64,000 bases of DNA from Chitinophagaceae bacterium (GCA_024707305.1 JANPZZ010000026.1:124001-188000); one strand, 5' to 3'; positions 36,339 to 45,688 are shown, numbered from the stretch's first letter. The notes: generated from the sequence alone by a model not told the origin. Program-made: numbers and translations.

Positions 36339-37468
36339 ATGAAAATTAATAATATAGTTACTTGCCTGCTGGCAGCGATTTTATTTACCTCATGCAGGGA
36401 TGAATATATTCCACCACTGATCAATTCTGATACAAATATCCTCGTGGTGGAAGGTGTGTTGAATGCGAGCGGCGGTACAACAACGATCCGTTTATCGCGT
36501 AGTACCAAGATCGACAATTTCAACAACATTGTGGCAGAAGAAGGAGCCCAGGTAACGGTAGAAGGTGAAACTGGTCCAACGCAGTCACTTACAGCCAGTG
36601 GTGGAGGTTTGTACCGCGGCACATTAGCGCTTTCAACCGGCGGAAAATATCGTGTTCGCATCACAACAACCAATGGAAAGGAGTATCTCTCTCTTCTTAT
36701 TCAACAGTGAAACAAACGCCTGTTATTGACAGCATCGGTTGGACAAGAGGGAATGATGGTGTTGTTGTTCACGCCAACGCGCATGATGATACCGGCAATA
36801 CAACTTACTACCGTTGGGAGTATGAAGAAACCTGGGAGATTCACAGCTTCTTCGCTTCTGGCCTGATCTATGACGATGGAAAAGTGCGCGATCGGGTTTT
36901 CCCGGATGAAGAAAGAATGGTTTGCTGGAAAGACGCACGTTCCACAAGCATCATCATCGCATCTTCTGCTAAACTTAATGGTGACCGGATTTCAGAAATG
37001 CCGATCGTAAACATTCCTAATGGCCATGAAAAACTTGCCTGGCGTTACAGCATTCTGGTTCGTCAGTATGCACTGGATAAAAATGCGTATGAGTTTTATG
37101 ACCTGATGAAGAAAAACACAGAAAGCATCGGAACCATTTTTGATCCGCAGCCTTCCGAGATCAGGGGAAATTTTGTTTGTGTAACAGATCCTGAGGAACC
37201 CGTAATTGGCCACGTTACCGCAAGTACAGTCGAAGAGCAGAGAATCTTTATCAACAGCTCACAGGTACCGAATTGGGTGTTTGTGCAAAACTGTCCCGAG
37301 CAAAACGTTACCCCGGATAGCATCGTATACTATTTTGAAGGTGGAGGATATATCCCTTACGATACAAAAGAAGACAATGGTAATATTGAATACTATCTCG
37401 CATCGTATGCAGGTTGCGTGGATTGTACAAAGAGAGGCGGCGGCAGACAACGTCCGAGCTTCTGGTAA
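36339..37468 (+). CDS. DUF4249 lipoprotein, one frameshift
   Basis: About 376 residues. Lipoprotein signal with lipobox FTSC (Cys near residue 19), followed by the DUF4249 N-terminal beta domain (TNILVVEGVLNASGGTTTIR; ARVTVEGETG-like AQVTVEGETGPTQS) and the C-terminal half containing YYRWEYEETWEIHS and a Cys-rich end (CVDCTKRGG). The frame breaks near 36690 (KEYLSSYSTVKQTPVIDS restored). DUF4249 proteins are almost always encoded next to TonB-dependent receptors, as here. Confidence 0.85.
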
Positions 37469-37538
37469 TCGTAAGCCTGTAGAGGCCATCTTTCTGGTAA
37501 GAAAAATGAAGTAAAAAGTAAATCGTTTAACTGATAAC

Positions 37539-39908
37539 ATGACAACCAAAGGACGCTGCAAAGTTTTTTTATCATTGCTTACGCTGATCTTTTCATGCGC
37601 AGCTACTATTGCCGTGGCACAGCAGGGAACTGATCTGTGGAAATCACAGGCAAAGTCGGGGGAAGAGATTTATGTGCAAACGGATAAAACCAGTTACCTC
37701 GCCGGTGAAATTATCTGGTTCCGGCTTTTTTATATGGAAGCCGGCACCTGGAAGCCACTCGACCTCAGCCGCATCGGATATGTTGAATTGCTCGATCGCA
37801 ATTCACGCGCGCTGGTGCAGTCGAAAATAGAATTGAACAAACGTGGTGGTGCGGGTTCAATTTATATCCCTTCATCCTTAGCTTCTGACAAATACGTGTT
37901 GCGCGCATACACAAGATGGATGCGCAATGCAGGTGCGGGTGATTTTTTTGAAACACCACTTACGATCATGAATACAGTGGCTGCTGTAAATGCTACAGTA
38001 GTTGATGAGCACACGCCAGCCATTCATTTCTATCCCGAAGGCGGACAATTATTAGCAGGCCTTTCGTCTAATATTGGTTTCCGCGTTACAGATAGTCGTG
38101 GGTTGCCAGCTGATGTAACCGGATATGTTACAGGCCCCGCAGGTGATACAGTAACAACATTTTCAACCTTCCGTTTTGGAATTGGTAAACTCAATATCAC
38201 TGCAACACCGGGTGCTGTATATAAAGCACATTTTAAAATAGGCGAGAACAGCTATACGGGAAATCTTCCGGTGGCAAGTGATCGTGGATATGGATTGCAG
38301 GTTCGCGCGAATGGTGCAGGTTTTGAAGCAGTGGTTCGCCTTAAAGGATTGGATGCCCCTGTAGAAACCCTGCAATTGCTAACGCACACAGGACAGCAGC
38401 TTGCAAGCTCCAAACAGGTGCTGGCTATGAATGATCGCGAGACCGTAGTTCAAATCGATCCATCGCAACTGAAAGAAGGCGTAAACTATATCACATTAAT
38501 TAACCAGCGAAAAGAACCGGTTTGTGAGCGTCTCGTTTTTGTTCGGCCTGCTGCTGCATTACAAATGAATGCCAGCCTCAATAAACAATCATTTGGCAAC
38601 CGCCAGAAAGTGGAGCTATCAGTTGAACCACCTGCTGCAGGTGTTGTTGGCAACGACAGCATCAGTTATACAGTTTCCGTTTATCAAACGGCTCAATGGG
38701 ATGATAAATGGGCTGCGGGTATGGCCAGCAATCGTTGGCTGTTGCCTGCCCTGAAAGGTGCGGTGGCAGCGCCTGAATATTATTTTAGCAATGAAGAAGG
38801 CGTTAAAGAGGCAACAGATAACCTGCTCCTCACCCACGGATGGAGAACATTTGGTGATAAAGGCCTCGCAAAACCTGCGGCACCCAAATGGATGCCTGAG
38901 TTGAAAGGACATATTGTATTAGGTCGCGTAGTACGCAAATCGGATGGTTCGCCAGTGCCAGGTGAACTTTGCTATCTCTCTGCACCTGCCTATCCTTATG
39001 ATCTCGAATCTGCACGCAGCGATCGCCAGGGATTTGTAACTTTTGAAGTGGATAGATATTATGGCCCGGGTGAAATGGTAGTAAAAGCGGGTTCCGACTC
39101 TGCTGCATTTTTCAGAGTAGATATCCTGAATCCTTATTCAGAAGAAAAACTCAGGAGTAGCTATACCGGATTGCAATTGAATAAAGAATGGGCAAAAGAT
39201 TTACAATCGCGTAGCGTGGGCATGCAGGCACAGAATATTTACCGTGCCGACAGCCTGCGTCGTTTCAGTGCACCCGCACAAACGGATACCGTTCCTTTCT
39301 ATGGTTTTGCAGACTATAGCTACAATATGGACGACTACAAACGCTTCACCACGATGGAAGAAGTTTTCCGTGAGTTTGTAGCACCTATTAGTGTGGCCAT
39401 ACGTGGTGGAAAACATTACCTCACTATTATCGATGGTCTTTACAAACAGAACTACAGTGAGAATGTAATGGTACTGATTGATGGTATTCCGCTCACAGAT
39501 CACAATAAAATCTTCGCCTACGATCCCCAGAAAGTGAAAAAGCTCGACATCGTTACGCGCCGTTTCGTTTTAGGATCAGCAAACGTAGGTGGTATCGCAA
39601 GTTTTGAAACCTATAATGGTCGTTTCGACGCGTTTGAACTGGATCCTGCAGTGATCATGGTAGATTATGAAGGACTGCAATTACAACGCGAATTTTATTC
39701 GCCAGACTATAGTGTAACAAACGACGTACGCATTCCCGATTTCCGTTCAACATTGTTGTGGCAGCCTAATATCGTGCAGTCAACTTCCGATCGTGTTAAC
39801 CTTTCATTCTTCACTGGCGATCAGAAAGGTCGTTTTCGTGTAGTGATTGAAGGCGTTACTGATTCTGGTAAAATTGTTCATGCAGAGAAGGAACTTGTTG
39901 TAGAATAA
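37539..39908 (+). CDS. Exported MG2-like protein, paralogue of 25870-28254
   Basis: 789 residues, intact, signal peptide ending IAVAQQ. Same order of modules as the earlier gene: MG2-like start (EIYVQTDKTSYLAGEIIWFR), RAYTRWMRN, LLLTHGWRTFGD, a region like a receptor plug (YSENVMVLIDGIPLTDHN; KKLDIVTRRFVLGSANVGGI) and a C-terminal sandwich (STLLWQPNIVQSTSDR; RFRVVIEGVTDSGK). Last gene of the TonB receptor cluster, so likely works with it at the outer membrane. No enzyme motif seen. Confidence 0.75.
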   Translation: MTTKGRCKVFLSLLTLIFSCAATIAVAQQGTDLWKSQAKSGEEIYVQTDKTSYLAGEIIWFRLFYMEAGTWKPLDLSRIGYVELLDRNSRALVQSKIELNKRGGAGSIYIPSSLASDKYVLRAYTRWMRNAGAGDFFETPLTIMNTVAAVNATVVDEHTPAIHFYPEGGQLLAGLSSNIGFRVTDSRGLPADVTGYVTGPAGDTVTTFSTFRFGIGKLNITATPGAVYKAHFKIGENSYTGNLPVASDRGYGLQVRANGAGFEAVVRLKGLDAPVETLQLLTHTGQQLASSKQVLAMNDRETVVQIDPSQLKEGVNYITLINQRKEPVCERLVFVRPAAALQMNASLNKQSFGNRQKVELSVEPPAAGVVGNDSISYTVSVYQTAQWDDKWAAGMASNRWLLPALKGAVAAPEYYFSNEEGVKEATDNLLLTHGWRTFGDKGLAKPAAPKWMPELKGHIVLGRVVRKSDGSPVPGELCYLSAPAYPYDLESARSDRQGFVTFEVDRYYGPGEMVVKAGSDSAAFFRVDILNPYSEEKLRSSYTGLQLNKEWAKDLQSRSVGMQAQNIYRADSLRRFSAPAQTDTVPFYGFADYSYNMDDYKRFTTMEEVFREFVAPISVAIRGGKHYLTIIDGLYKQNYSENVMVLIDGIPLTDHNKIFAYDPQKVKKLDIVTRRFVLGSANVGGIASFETYNGRFDAFELDPAVIMVDYEGLQLQREFYSPDYSVTNDVRIPDFRSTLLWQPNIVQSTSDRVNLSFFTGDQKGRFRVVIEGVTDSGKIVHAEKELVVE

Positions 39909-39937
39909 TAAGCTTCTATTTAACCTGGCTCGAAAAG

Positions 39938-39968
39938 AAACTGCCGCATCTGGAAGATGCGGCAGTTT
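39938..39968. terminator. Bidirectional intrinsic terminator
   Basis: 13-bp stem AAACTGCCGCATC / GATGCGGCAGTTT with TGGAA loop and T run, between the convergent MG2-like and UmuD-like genes. Confidence 0.9.
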
Positions 39969-39991
39969 TGTTTTGGGTAAAATATACGTTA

Positions 39992-40423
39992 TCAGGCCAG
40001 TTGATGGATGGTATAGGTAACCACACCCCAAACCGTAAACTCGGTAAACTCGGCGAGATTGATAGGTTTATAGCGGCTGTTCTCAGGGATAAGGAATGCA
40101 GAACTGAAGTTTTTATGAAAGCGTCGTACCAGCAGTTCGCCATTTAATATCGCAACGATAATACGGCCTTCCACCATCTTCATAGATCGGTCTACAACGA
40201 GTATATCATTGTCGAAGATGCCTGCATCGGTCATCGCATCACCTTTCATTTTAAAGAAAAACGTAGCCGGTTTGTTGCGGATAAGCTGCTCATTGAGATC
40301 AATACCGCGTTCCATATAGTCATCAGCAGCAGTGCCAAAACCGGTTGCGCTGGCCGAAACCACATCATGTTGGGTAAATTGATTACTGCCGCGGTAGGAG
40401 GGGGATGAATAATTGGTGTCCAT
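39992..40423 (-). CDS. UmuD-like S24 family protein with catalytic Ser and Lys replaced
   Basis: 143 residues from MDTNYSSPSY. Aligns along its length with UmuD: GTAADDYMERGIDLNEQLI, then MKGDAMTDAGIFDNDIL and NGELLVRRF. In UmuD the nucleophile is Ser in GDSM and the base is Lys in VKK; here they are Ala (residue 63) and Arg (residue 100). The Cys-Gly self-cleavage site is also absent (SASATGFG). As read, it cannot autoprocess. No umuC follows. Start 40423 is preferred over 40468 because the family begins near there. Divergent from the 2H gene across a palindrome-rich region. Confidence 0.82.
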   Translation of the reverse strand: MDTNYSSPSYRGSNQFTQHDVVSASATGFGTAADDYMERGIDLNEQLIRNKPATFFFKMKGDAMTDAGIFDNDILVVDRSMKMVEGRIIVAILNGELLVRRFHKNFSSAFLIPENSRYKPINLAEFTEFTVWGVVTYTIHQLA

Positions 40424-40456
40424 ATAGATCAGGGAGTTTAATCGATTTTGAGACGG

Positions 40457-40489
40457 GAAACGGAGCACTTATTAATAAGCCTCCGTTTC
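40457..40489. promoter_or_regulatory. Nested dyad in the leader of the UmuD-like gene
   Basis: GAAACGGAG (40457-40465) pairs with CTCCGTTTC (40481-40489), enclosing the perfect palindrome CTTATTAATAAG (40468-40479). Confidence 0.5.
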
Positions 40490-40535
40490 GATTGCAAACC
40501 GAAAATAAAACTTTTTTTGGCAATACTAAAATAAT

Positions 40536-40551
40536 TAGTAAATTTATACTA
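40536..40551. promoter_or_regulatory. Palindrome TAGTAAATTTATACTA between divergent genes
   Basis: 16 bp with perfect 5-bp half-sites. It lies 15 bp before ATG 40567 in an AT-rich divergent promoter region; a second dyad ACTA/TAGT (40525-40539) overlaps it. Candidate operator for a shared regulator. Confidence 0.45.
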
Positions 40552-40566
40552 ACAATTCTAGTAGCT

Positions 40567-41208
40567 ATGCAAACACCCTTAACATTAAGAATGCAAACCG
40601 CCGGTATCAACATGCCTGGATACCGTGTTTTTGAATACCAACTGGTGCTGGCGCCACATGAGGCGTTGCGCAATAAGATCCGCGATCTACGCCAGGAGTT
40701 TAACCAGGCATTTGATATGGATACCCAGTCGAAAGGCCGTTGCAGCATCCTGCTTTGCAATTTTACCCAATATGAAATGATGGAAGAGAAAGTGCGCTCG
40801 CGCATGTGTTCTATAGCAATGGGTACCACTCCTTTTAAAATTGAGTTGCAGGATTTCGGAAGTTTTCCTGCCCACAGCATATTTATTAATGTAGCATCAC
40901 GCCTGCCGGTGCAGCAACTGGTGAAGGAAATTCGCCATCAGTCGCAGCGTTTGCTAAGACTGAATGATGAACACAAGCCATATTTCGCACTGGAACCGCA
41001 TCTCACGCTGGCGGCAAGGTTGAAGCCCTGGCAATATGAAAAAGCCTGGATGGAATACAGTAACCGTCATTTTTCCGGCCGCTTTATTGCCGATAATATG
41101 GTTTTACTCCGCCGCCCCCTCGGCGAATTTCAATACCAGATTCTCGATCGATTCCAGTTTGAAAATATGCCGGTAACAACGAAACAGGGAATGCTGGCGT
41201 TTGGTTAG
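40567..41208 (+). CDS. 2H phosphoesterase-superfamily (2'-5' RNA ligase-like) protein, one HxT motif altered
   Basis: 213 residues from MQTPLTLRMQTAG; a shorter start at 40591 is possible. Family features are NFTQYEMMEEKV, FKIELQDFGSFPAHSIFIN, EPHLTLAARLKPWQYEKAW and the end LLRRPLGEFQYQI. 2H enzymes need two H-x-T/S motifs. The second is present (HLT), but the first position reads SIL in GRCSILLCNF, so activity is doubtful. Divergent from the UmuD-like gene. It ends 3 bp before a long 7-nt array. Confidence 0.72.
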   Translation: MQTPLTLRMQTAGINMPGYRVFEYQLVLAPHEALRNKIRDLRQEFNQAFDMDTQSKGRCSILLCNFTQYEMMEEKVRSRMCSIAMGTTPFKIELQDFGSFPAHSIFINVASRLPVQQLVKEIRHQSQRLLRLNDEHKPYFALEPHLTLAARLKPWQYEKAWMEYSNRHFSGRFIADNMVLLRRPLGEFQYQILDRFQFENMPVTTKQGMLAFG

Positions 41209-41211
41209 TCG

Positions 41212-41430
41212 TTGATCGATGTCCGATGGCCGATGACCGATGTCCGATGACCGATGTCCGATGTCCGATGACCGATGTCCGATGACCGATGTCCGATGAC
41301 CGATGTCCGATGTTCGATGTCTGATGTCCGATGACCGATGTCCGATGTCCGATGTTCGATGTTCGATGTCCGATGTCCGATGACCGATCATCCCCCATCC
41401 ATCATCCCCCATCCCCCATCCCCCATCAAT
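41212..41430. repeat. Uniform 7-nt array without a core
   Basis: About 24 CGATGNN-type heptamers (CCGATGT, CCGATGA, TCGATGT) in unbroken phase to about 41387, then CCATCCC-type words to 41430. It fills the whole gap between the 2H gene and the radical SAM gene. No right arm or core. Confidence 0.9.
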
Positions 41431-41455
41431 AACCCTATTTCCCAACATCTCTTCC

Positions 41456-42505
41456 ATGCCCTATATCAAAGGCCGCGGCGCCCAATTAAATACGCAGAAT
41501 AAATTTCTCAAAGACGTCCATACCCGTGAACATGTGGAAGGTATTGATGACTGGACAGACGATGAAGTGCCCACACAATTCCTGGAACAGCATGCAAAGT
41601 CGATCGTGAATAAAGTGGACAGTCCAGATGTGCGGATGGCTTACAGCATGAATCCTTATGCTGGTTGTGAACATGGCTGCATTTATTGTTATGCCCGAAA
41701 TGTGCATGAGTACTGGGGTTACAGTGCCGGACTTGATTTTGAAAGAAAAATAATTGTCAAGACGAATGCACCAGCACTGCTACGAAAATTCCTGATGCAG
41801 CCGAAATGGGATGGCACTCCTATTATGCTAAGCGGTAACACGGATTGTTATCAACCAGCAGAACAGAAATACAGGCTCACGCGCAAGTTGCTGGAAGTAT
41901 GTAATGAATTTAACCAGCCTGCATCTATCCTTACAAAGAATGCTTGGATATTAAAAGATAAAGACCTCCTGCAGGAGATGGCAAAAAAGAACCTGGTAAG
42001 TGCGATGGTTTCTGTAACAAGCCTGGATGAAAGCCTTCGACGTGTAATGGAGCCACGTACTACAACATCTGCGCAGCGACTTCGTGTGATCAACGAATTG
42101 AGCAAAGCCGGCGTGCGCATGGGGGTGATGATGGGTCCGATGATTCCCGGCCTGAATGAACACGAGATGCAACGCATTATGAAAGCCGGAGCCGACAATG
42201 GTGCAACGTTTACAGCCTATACATTTATTCGTCTGAATGGGTCTGTGAAACTTTTATTTCACGATTGGTTGTATAAAAATTTTCCGGATCGCGCAGATAA
42301 AGTCTGGCACATGATCGAACAATCGCATGGGGGCAAAGTAAACGATAGCGAATTTGGCCGACGAATGCGCGGCGAAGGAACTATTGCAGATATCGTTTCG
42401 CAGCAATATAAAAAATTCGGCAAACTCTATAATATGAACGCTGAAGAGTGGGGGCTCGATACCAGCCAGTTCAGAAGACCGGGCCAGCAGGGAAGACTAT
42501 TTTAA
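41456..42505 (+). CDS. Radical SAM protein, PA0069/Rv2578c family
   Basis: 349 residues, intact. The radical SAM 4Fe-4S motif is CEHGCIYCYA (C-x3-C-x2-C) near residue 71. Other family marks are MLSGNTDCYQPAEQKYRLTR and the C-terminal FGRRMRGEG. These proteins are often near photolyase-like or DNA-repair genes, but their reaction is not established. The start at 41456 follows the repeat array by 25 bp, with no clear promoter. Confidence 0.9.
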   Translation: MPYIKGRGAQLNTQNKFLKDVHTREHVEGIDDWTDDEVPTQFLEQHAKSIVNKVDSPDVRMAYSMNPYAGCEHGCIYCYARNVHEYWGYSAGLDFERKIIVKTNAPALLRKFLMQPKWDGTPIMLSGNTDCYQPAEQKYRLTRKLLEVCNEFNQPASILTKNAWILKDKDLLQEMAKKNLVSAMVSVTSLDESLRRVMEPRTTTSAQRLRVINELSKAGVRMGVMMGPMIPGLNEHEMQRIMKAGADNGATFTAYTFIRLNGSVKLLFHDWLYKNFPDRADKVWHMIEQSHGGKVNDSEFGRRMRGEGTIADIVSQQYKKFGKLYNMNAEEWGLDTSQFRRPGQQGRLF

Positions 42506-42632
42506 TCATCTTTCCCTAAGAAACACAGTGCAAAACCCCGCGTAACAGGCGTTTTTTTCACGCGGCCAGTTGTTGTTTTTCACCTTGTTTTCGCAATCAG
42601 GCGATTTAGTTTCATCTTCTAAAACGAATCGT

Positions 42633-43469
42633 ATGGCTGATGAATTTTCTGGTTTATCAAATGCTGAAAGATTGCATGCAGAAAACGAATTTTTGCAACT
42701 GAAACTGATTGCTGAATTTGGTGCATCACCGGGCGCTGGCGATTTTGGTGATACTGGTTCGCCAGAGTTGACCAATATCTTTCTTAAACAGGTGCTCGAA
42801 TTTGAGCAGCATCACGCAACTGTAAAGGAAGTGCCACTGGGTGAAGTACATAACATGGCTTCTTTATTTCCGCCATTGTATTCCATCCCCGAAGAAAAAG
42901 TACAGGAGGCATGGGATAAAATGCTGGCTTTTCTGCAAGCCAACTGGATTAATGTAAACGCGATAAGTCCACGCGTTACCCCCGCTGAACTTTATCGTTT
43001 TGTAATGGAAGAGTTGGTGCACGAACCTGTTCCATCCGTTCCGCTGAGAGGAATGACGGTTAATTTTATTTATGATGAATTTCATCCCGATAGGGAATAT
43101 GATGCCTGTTGTCGCGCACAGGACGATTGTATACTTCCGCTTTTTGGTGTTTATCCTTTAGTTACCCGCTACTATATCCGCGGCGATGGCGTTTGGCTAA
43201 ACCAGGTTCAACTGGCAGATGGGAATGATTACACCCGAAAAGTGAAAGAATTTCAGTCGCGCTTCGATCAAATGATTCTCCAGGAATCGATCATCCGTAG
43301 TTGCGAAATGGGAAAAAACAATTGTATCGTGAAAGGTAACTACGTGGTTTTGGTTGAACATTCGGGTGAATCAACGATCCATCGTGGCGAATGGCTCGTC
43401 ACACTCTACAATGCCTCCGACGACAACTATTGGGAGATAGGCGGCGTTAGTATCGGTATGAACGTTTAG
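42633..43469 (+). CDS. Protein of unknown function
   Basis: 278 residues from MADEFSGLSNAERLHAENEF. No signal peptide or membrane segment. The N-terminal half is acidic and helical; the middle has a Cys cluster (YDACCRAQDDC) and the C-terminal half looks beta-rich (CEMGKNNCIVKGNYVVLVEH). I recognise no family. An in-frame ATG at 42570 would add 21 residues, but they look random. It ends at the first word of an 8-nt array. Possibly regulatory or structural; no evidence either way. Confidence 0.65.
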   Translation: MADEFSGLSNAERLHAENEFLQLKLIAEFGASPGAGDFGDTGSPELTNIFLKQVLEFEQHHATVKEVPLGEVHNMASLFPPLYSIPEEKVQEAWDKMLAFLQANWINVNAISPRVTPAELYRFVMEELVHEPVPSVPLRGMTVNFIYDEFHPDREYDACCRAQDDCILPLFGVYPLVTRYYIRGDGVWLNQVQLADGNDYTRKVKEFQSRFDQMILQESIIRSCEMGKNNCIVKGNYVVLVEHSGESTIHRGEWLVTLYNASDDNYWEIGGVSIGMNV

Positions 43470-43669
43470 AGAAAATGTGGAAATGTGGAAATGTGGAAAT
43501 AATATGAAAATGAGAAAATATGGAAATGTGAAAATATGCAACCGTAAGCCAGTTATGTGAGTGCGTCAATATGACCATTTGGCAATTAGTAATCTACCTG
43601 GAATGTGCGCGCTGAATATTTTCACATTTTCATATTTGATGATTTTCACATTCCCCCATTCCCACATTT
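43470..43669. repeat. 8-nt word arrays in opposed arms
   Basis: Left arm (43470-43538) of GAAAATGT, GGAAATGT and similar words starts right after the TAG of the upstream gene. A unique 78-bp centre follows (about 43539-43616). The right arm (43617-43669) of CATTTTCA, CATATTTG and CATTCCCC words ends at the TAG of the convergent acyltransferase gene. Confidence 0.85.
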
Positions 43670-44857
43670 CTAAACCTTCACGTATATCTTCTTCCTGTCC
43701 ATCCAGTAACACACCGCCCACATGAAAATGATTACTGTTATTGCAAACAACAACGACCCGAAACGTGGATCCGAAGGGAAGATGTGGATGTAAACATTCT
43801 TGTATATCCAGTTCCATGGCGTGCTGCCATCGCTGAGGCGAATCAGGTTAAGTCCTTTGGGGAGGAATGCGCTGAGTGCGAAAACAAACAGGGCATTTTT
43901 TCCAAAGACATCAAAGAACCGCGAGAGTCCGCTCTTTCCAGTTTCTGAATTCAATCAGGTAAATGATTGTACCGATTGTTAGCAGAGCGAGACCTGTGGT
44001 ATAAACCGTAAATGAGCTCGTCCATATTTTCTTATTGATCGGAAATGCCATATCCCAGGCAAAACCAACCACAAGTAATGCGATGCCTCCAATAAACAGG
44101 CCATTGAGCATTTCGGGCGTTTTCCCTTTTTTACGGATATAATATCCCGCCAGGTAACCGAATACGACCTGGGATACTGCACTTAGTGTGCTAAGCAATC
44201 CTTCCGGATCGAATGGAACTCCTTCACCTTTGTACATGTGCGCTTTTCCCAGAATTTTCATGTCAACAGCTTCAGTTCCTATCCAACCCTGCAGACTGTA
44301 GGGATCACCGGGGTTGCCATAATAACAAATGGCCCAATATCCGGTCAGCAGGAGCGATGCGGTCAACATCGCAGCTTTGGGTTTTAAGTAATAAGTGATA
44401 ATGGAAGCAAAGAGATAGCAAAGTGCAATTCTTTGCAGTACACCCAGTATGCGAACACCACTTTCAGGATTGTCGGGATTTACCCAGGCACGGAAAACAA
44501 GTTCGCCTTCTTTCCAGTAACAAAAAGGCCACCAGTTTAAAAACAGTCCGATCATAAAAATCAGGAATGTTCTTTTTCAACACCTTCTGCCAGAATGCGG
44601 CATCACCCGCTTCTCGCAAACGCGGCTGCACAAATGCCATTGCATTACCCACTGCAAAAAAAGGAAGAAAGGAAATACCAGATCAGTAGGGGTAAGGCCA
44701 TGCCAGGGTGCATGTGCAAAGGGAGGATAAATATGTGACCAGCTTCCCGGGTTATTTACCAGGATCATCAAGCAGACCGTTGCGCCGCGAAAAACGTCGA
44801 GCGAATAAAATCGTTGCAAAGGAGTTAGTTTTTGGTTTTGATCGTCGAATTCAACAT
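43670..44857 (-). CDS. HGSNAT-like multi-spanning acyltransferase (COG4299/DUF5009), four frameshifts
   Basis: About 395 residues once merged, with about ten membrane segments. The N-terminal signature [20 protein letters not shown] and [17 protein letters not shown] mark the heparan-alpha-glucosaminide N-acetyltransferase family, which transfers acetyl groups to glucosamine across a membrane. Frames break near 44831 (A5 to A6 in the minus strand joins [10 protein letters not shown] to LTPLQRFYS), 44665, 44573 ([16 protein letters not shown] restored) and 43930. A TTG at 44819 is the alternative start. In Bacteroidota these genes often belong to amino-sugar or peptidoglycan recycling. No neighbour clearly shares its pathway. 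Confidence 0.78.
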
Positions 44858-45016
44858 CTCTTTCAGTACACCACTTTTTAAATCATAACGGGAAAGTAAG
44901 ACAAAAGAAATTAGTGTTGCAACTTGCATCTGAATTTTCTCGTACGGCTCCCCTTGCCAGCCGGTTTGAGGTCGTCCCGCAACTGCAAATTGTTCGTTGT
45001 CTGTTCATTTTATTCT

Positions 45017-45047
45017 TTTGCCAGTCACATTTCCCCGAGTATATTTG
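45017..45047 (+). promoter_or_regulatory. Predicted promoter of the polysaccharide locus
   Basis: TTTG (45017-45020) and TATATTTG (45040-45047) with 19-bp spacing, the best -33/-7 pair in the window. It leaves a ~110-nt leader before the upxY-like start, room for UpxY-type antitermination. I see no clear hairpin in that leader. The rest of 44858-45162 holds no gene. Confidence 0.65.
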
Positions 45048-45162
45048 CAACCAGACGGCAATAGTTTTCGAAAATTTCCGTTCAATAACGCGCCTTTTTA
45101 CCGGCACATAAAAAAATCTAATATGTGACCGAGGTGGCGAAGCTTTGTAAATACGTATCGCA

Positions 45163-45666
45163 TTGAGTCGTAAGTGGTTAGCTGTATATAGTCGTCCGCG
45201 TTGGGAAAAAAAAGTAACTCAACTCCTCAAAGAAAATGGCTTCGAGTGCTATTGCCCGCTCAATAAAGTGCGGAGAAAATGGAGTGACCGGGTCAAACTG
45301 GTGGAGGAACCTCTTTTTAAATCCTATGTATTCGTTAAGGTAACTGACGAAGACCGTACTGCTGTGCGCATGACCCGCGGTGTCGTCAATTTTGTATACT
45401 GGAATGGCAAACCGGCGGTAATTAAAGAAAAGGAAATCAATGCGATCAAGCGATTCCTCGATGAGCATGAGAATGTGGAAGTGCGGGCCACCAGCCTGGA
45501 AACCCGTCAGCGTGTAAAGATTACCGGTGGACCTCTCATGGACCACGAGGGGGAGGTTTTGGAGCTCAAACATAAAACCGCCAAAGTGGCGATCGACAGC
45601 CTCGGGTATGTACTGGTGGCTTACATTGACAGAACTAAATTAACTTCGGCCCGACCGGCACAATAA
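45163..45666 (+). CDS. NusG-family antiterminator, UpxY-like
   Basis: 167 residues, TTG start (MSRKWLAVYSRPRWEKKV). The NGN domain (residues 1-105; CYCPLNKVRRKWSDRVK, PLFKSYVFVKV) is followed by a KOW motif (GGPLMDHEGEVLELKHKTAK). UpxY proteins are locus-specific NusG paralogues that let RNA polymerase read through the leader of long capsule operons. Being the first gene of a ~19-kb co-directional locus fits that role. The spacing to the Wza gene is 22 bp. Confidence 0.88.
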   Translation: MSRKWLAVYSRPRWEKKVTQLLKENGFECYCPLNKVRRKWSDRVKLVEEPLFKSYVFVKVTDEDRTAVRMTRGVVNFVYWNGKPAVIKEKEINAIKRFLDEHENVEVRATSLETRQRVKITGGPLMDHEGEVLELKHKTAKVAIDSLGYVLVAYIDRTKLTSARPAQ

Positions 45667-45688
45667 CCCGGTACGGGCTTTATCATTT

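Noticed and set aside
41084-41457. Two overlapping minus-strand ORFs with DIGHRSSD-type repeats
   Set aside because: Same cause: uninterrupted heptamer array read on the minus strand.
42538-42560. TTTTTTTCACGCGG resembling the CACGCAGAG insert at 17250
   Set aside because: Only about 12 shared bases and no following CCGCAGAGA. Probably coincidence.
44883-45107. ORF upstream of the polysaccharide locus
   Set aside because: No recognisable product and it covers the strong promoter at 45017-45047. Treated as non-coding.
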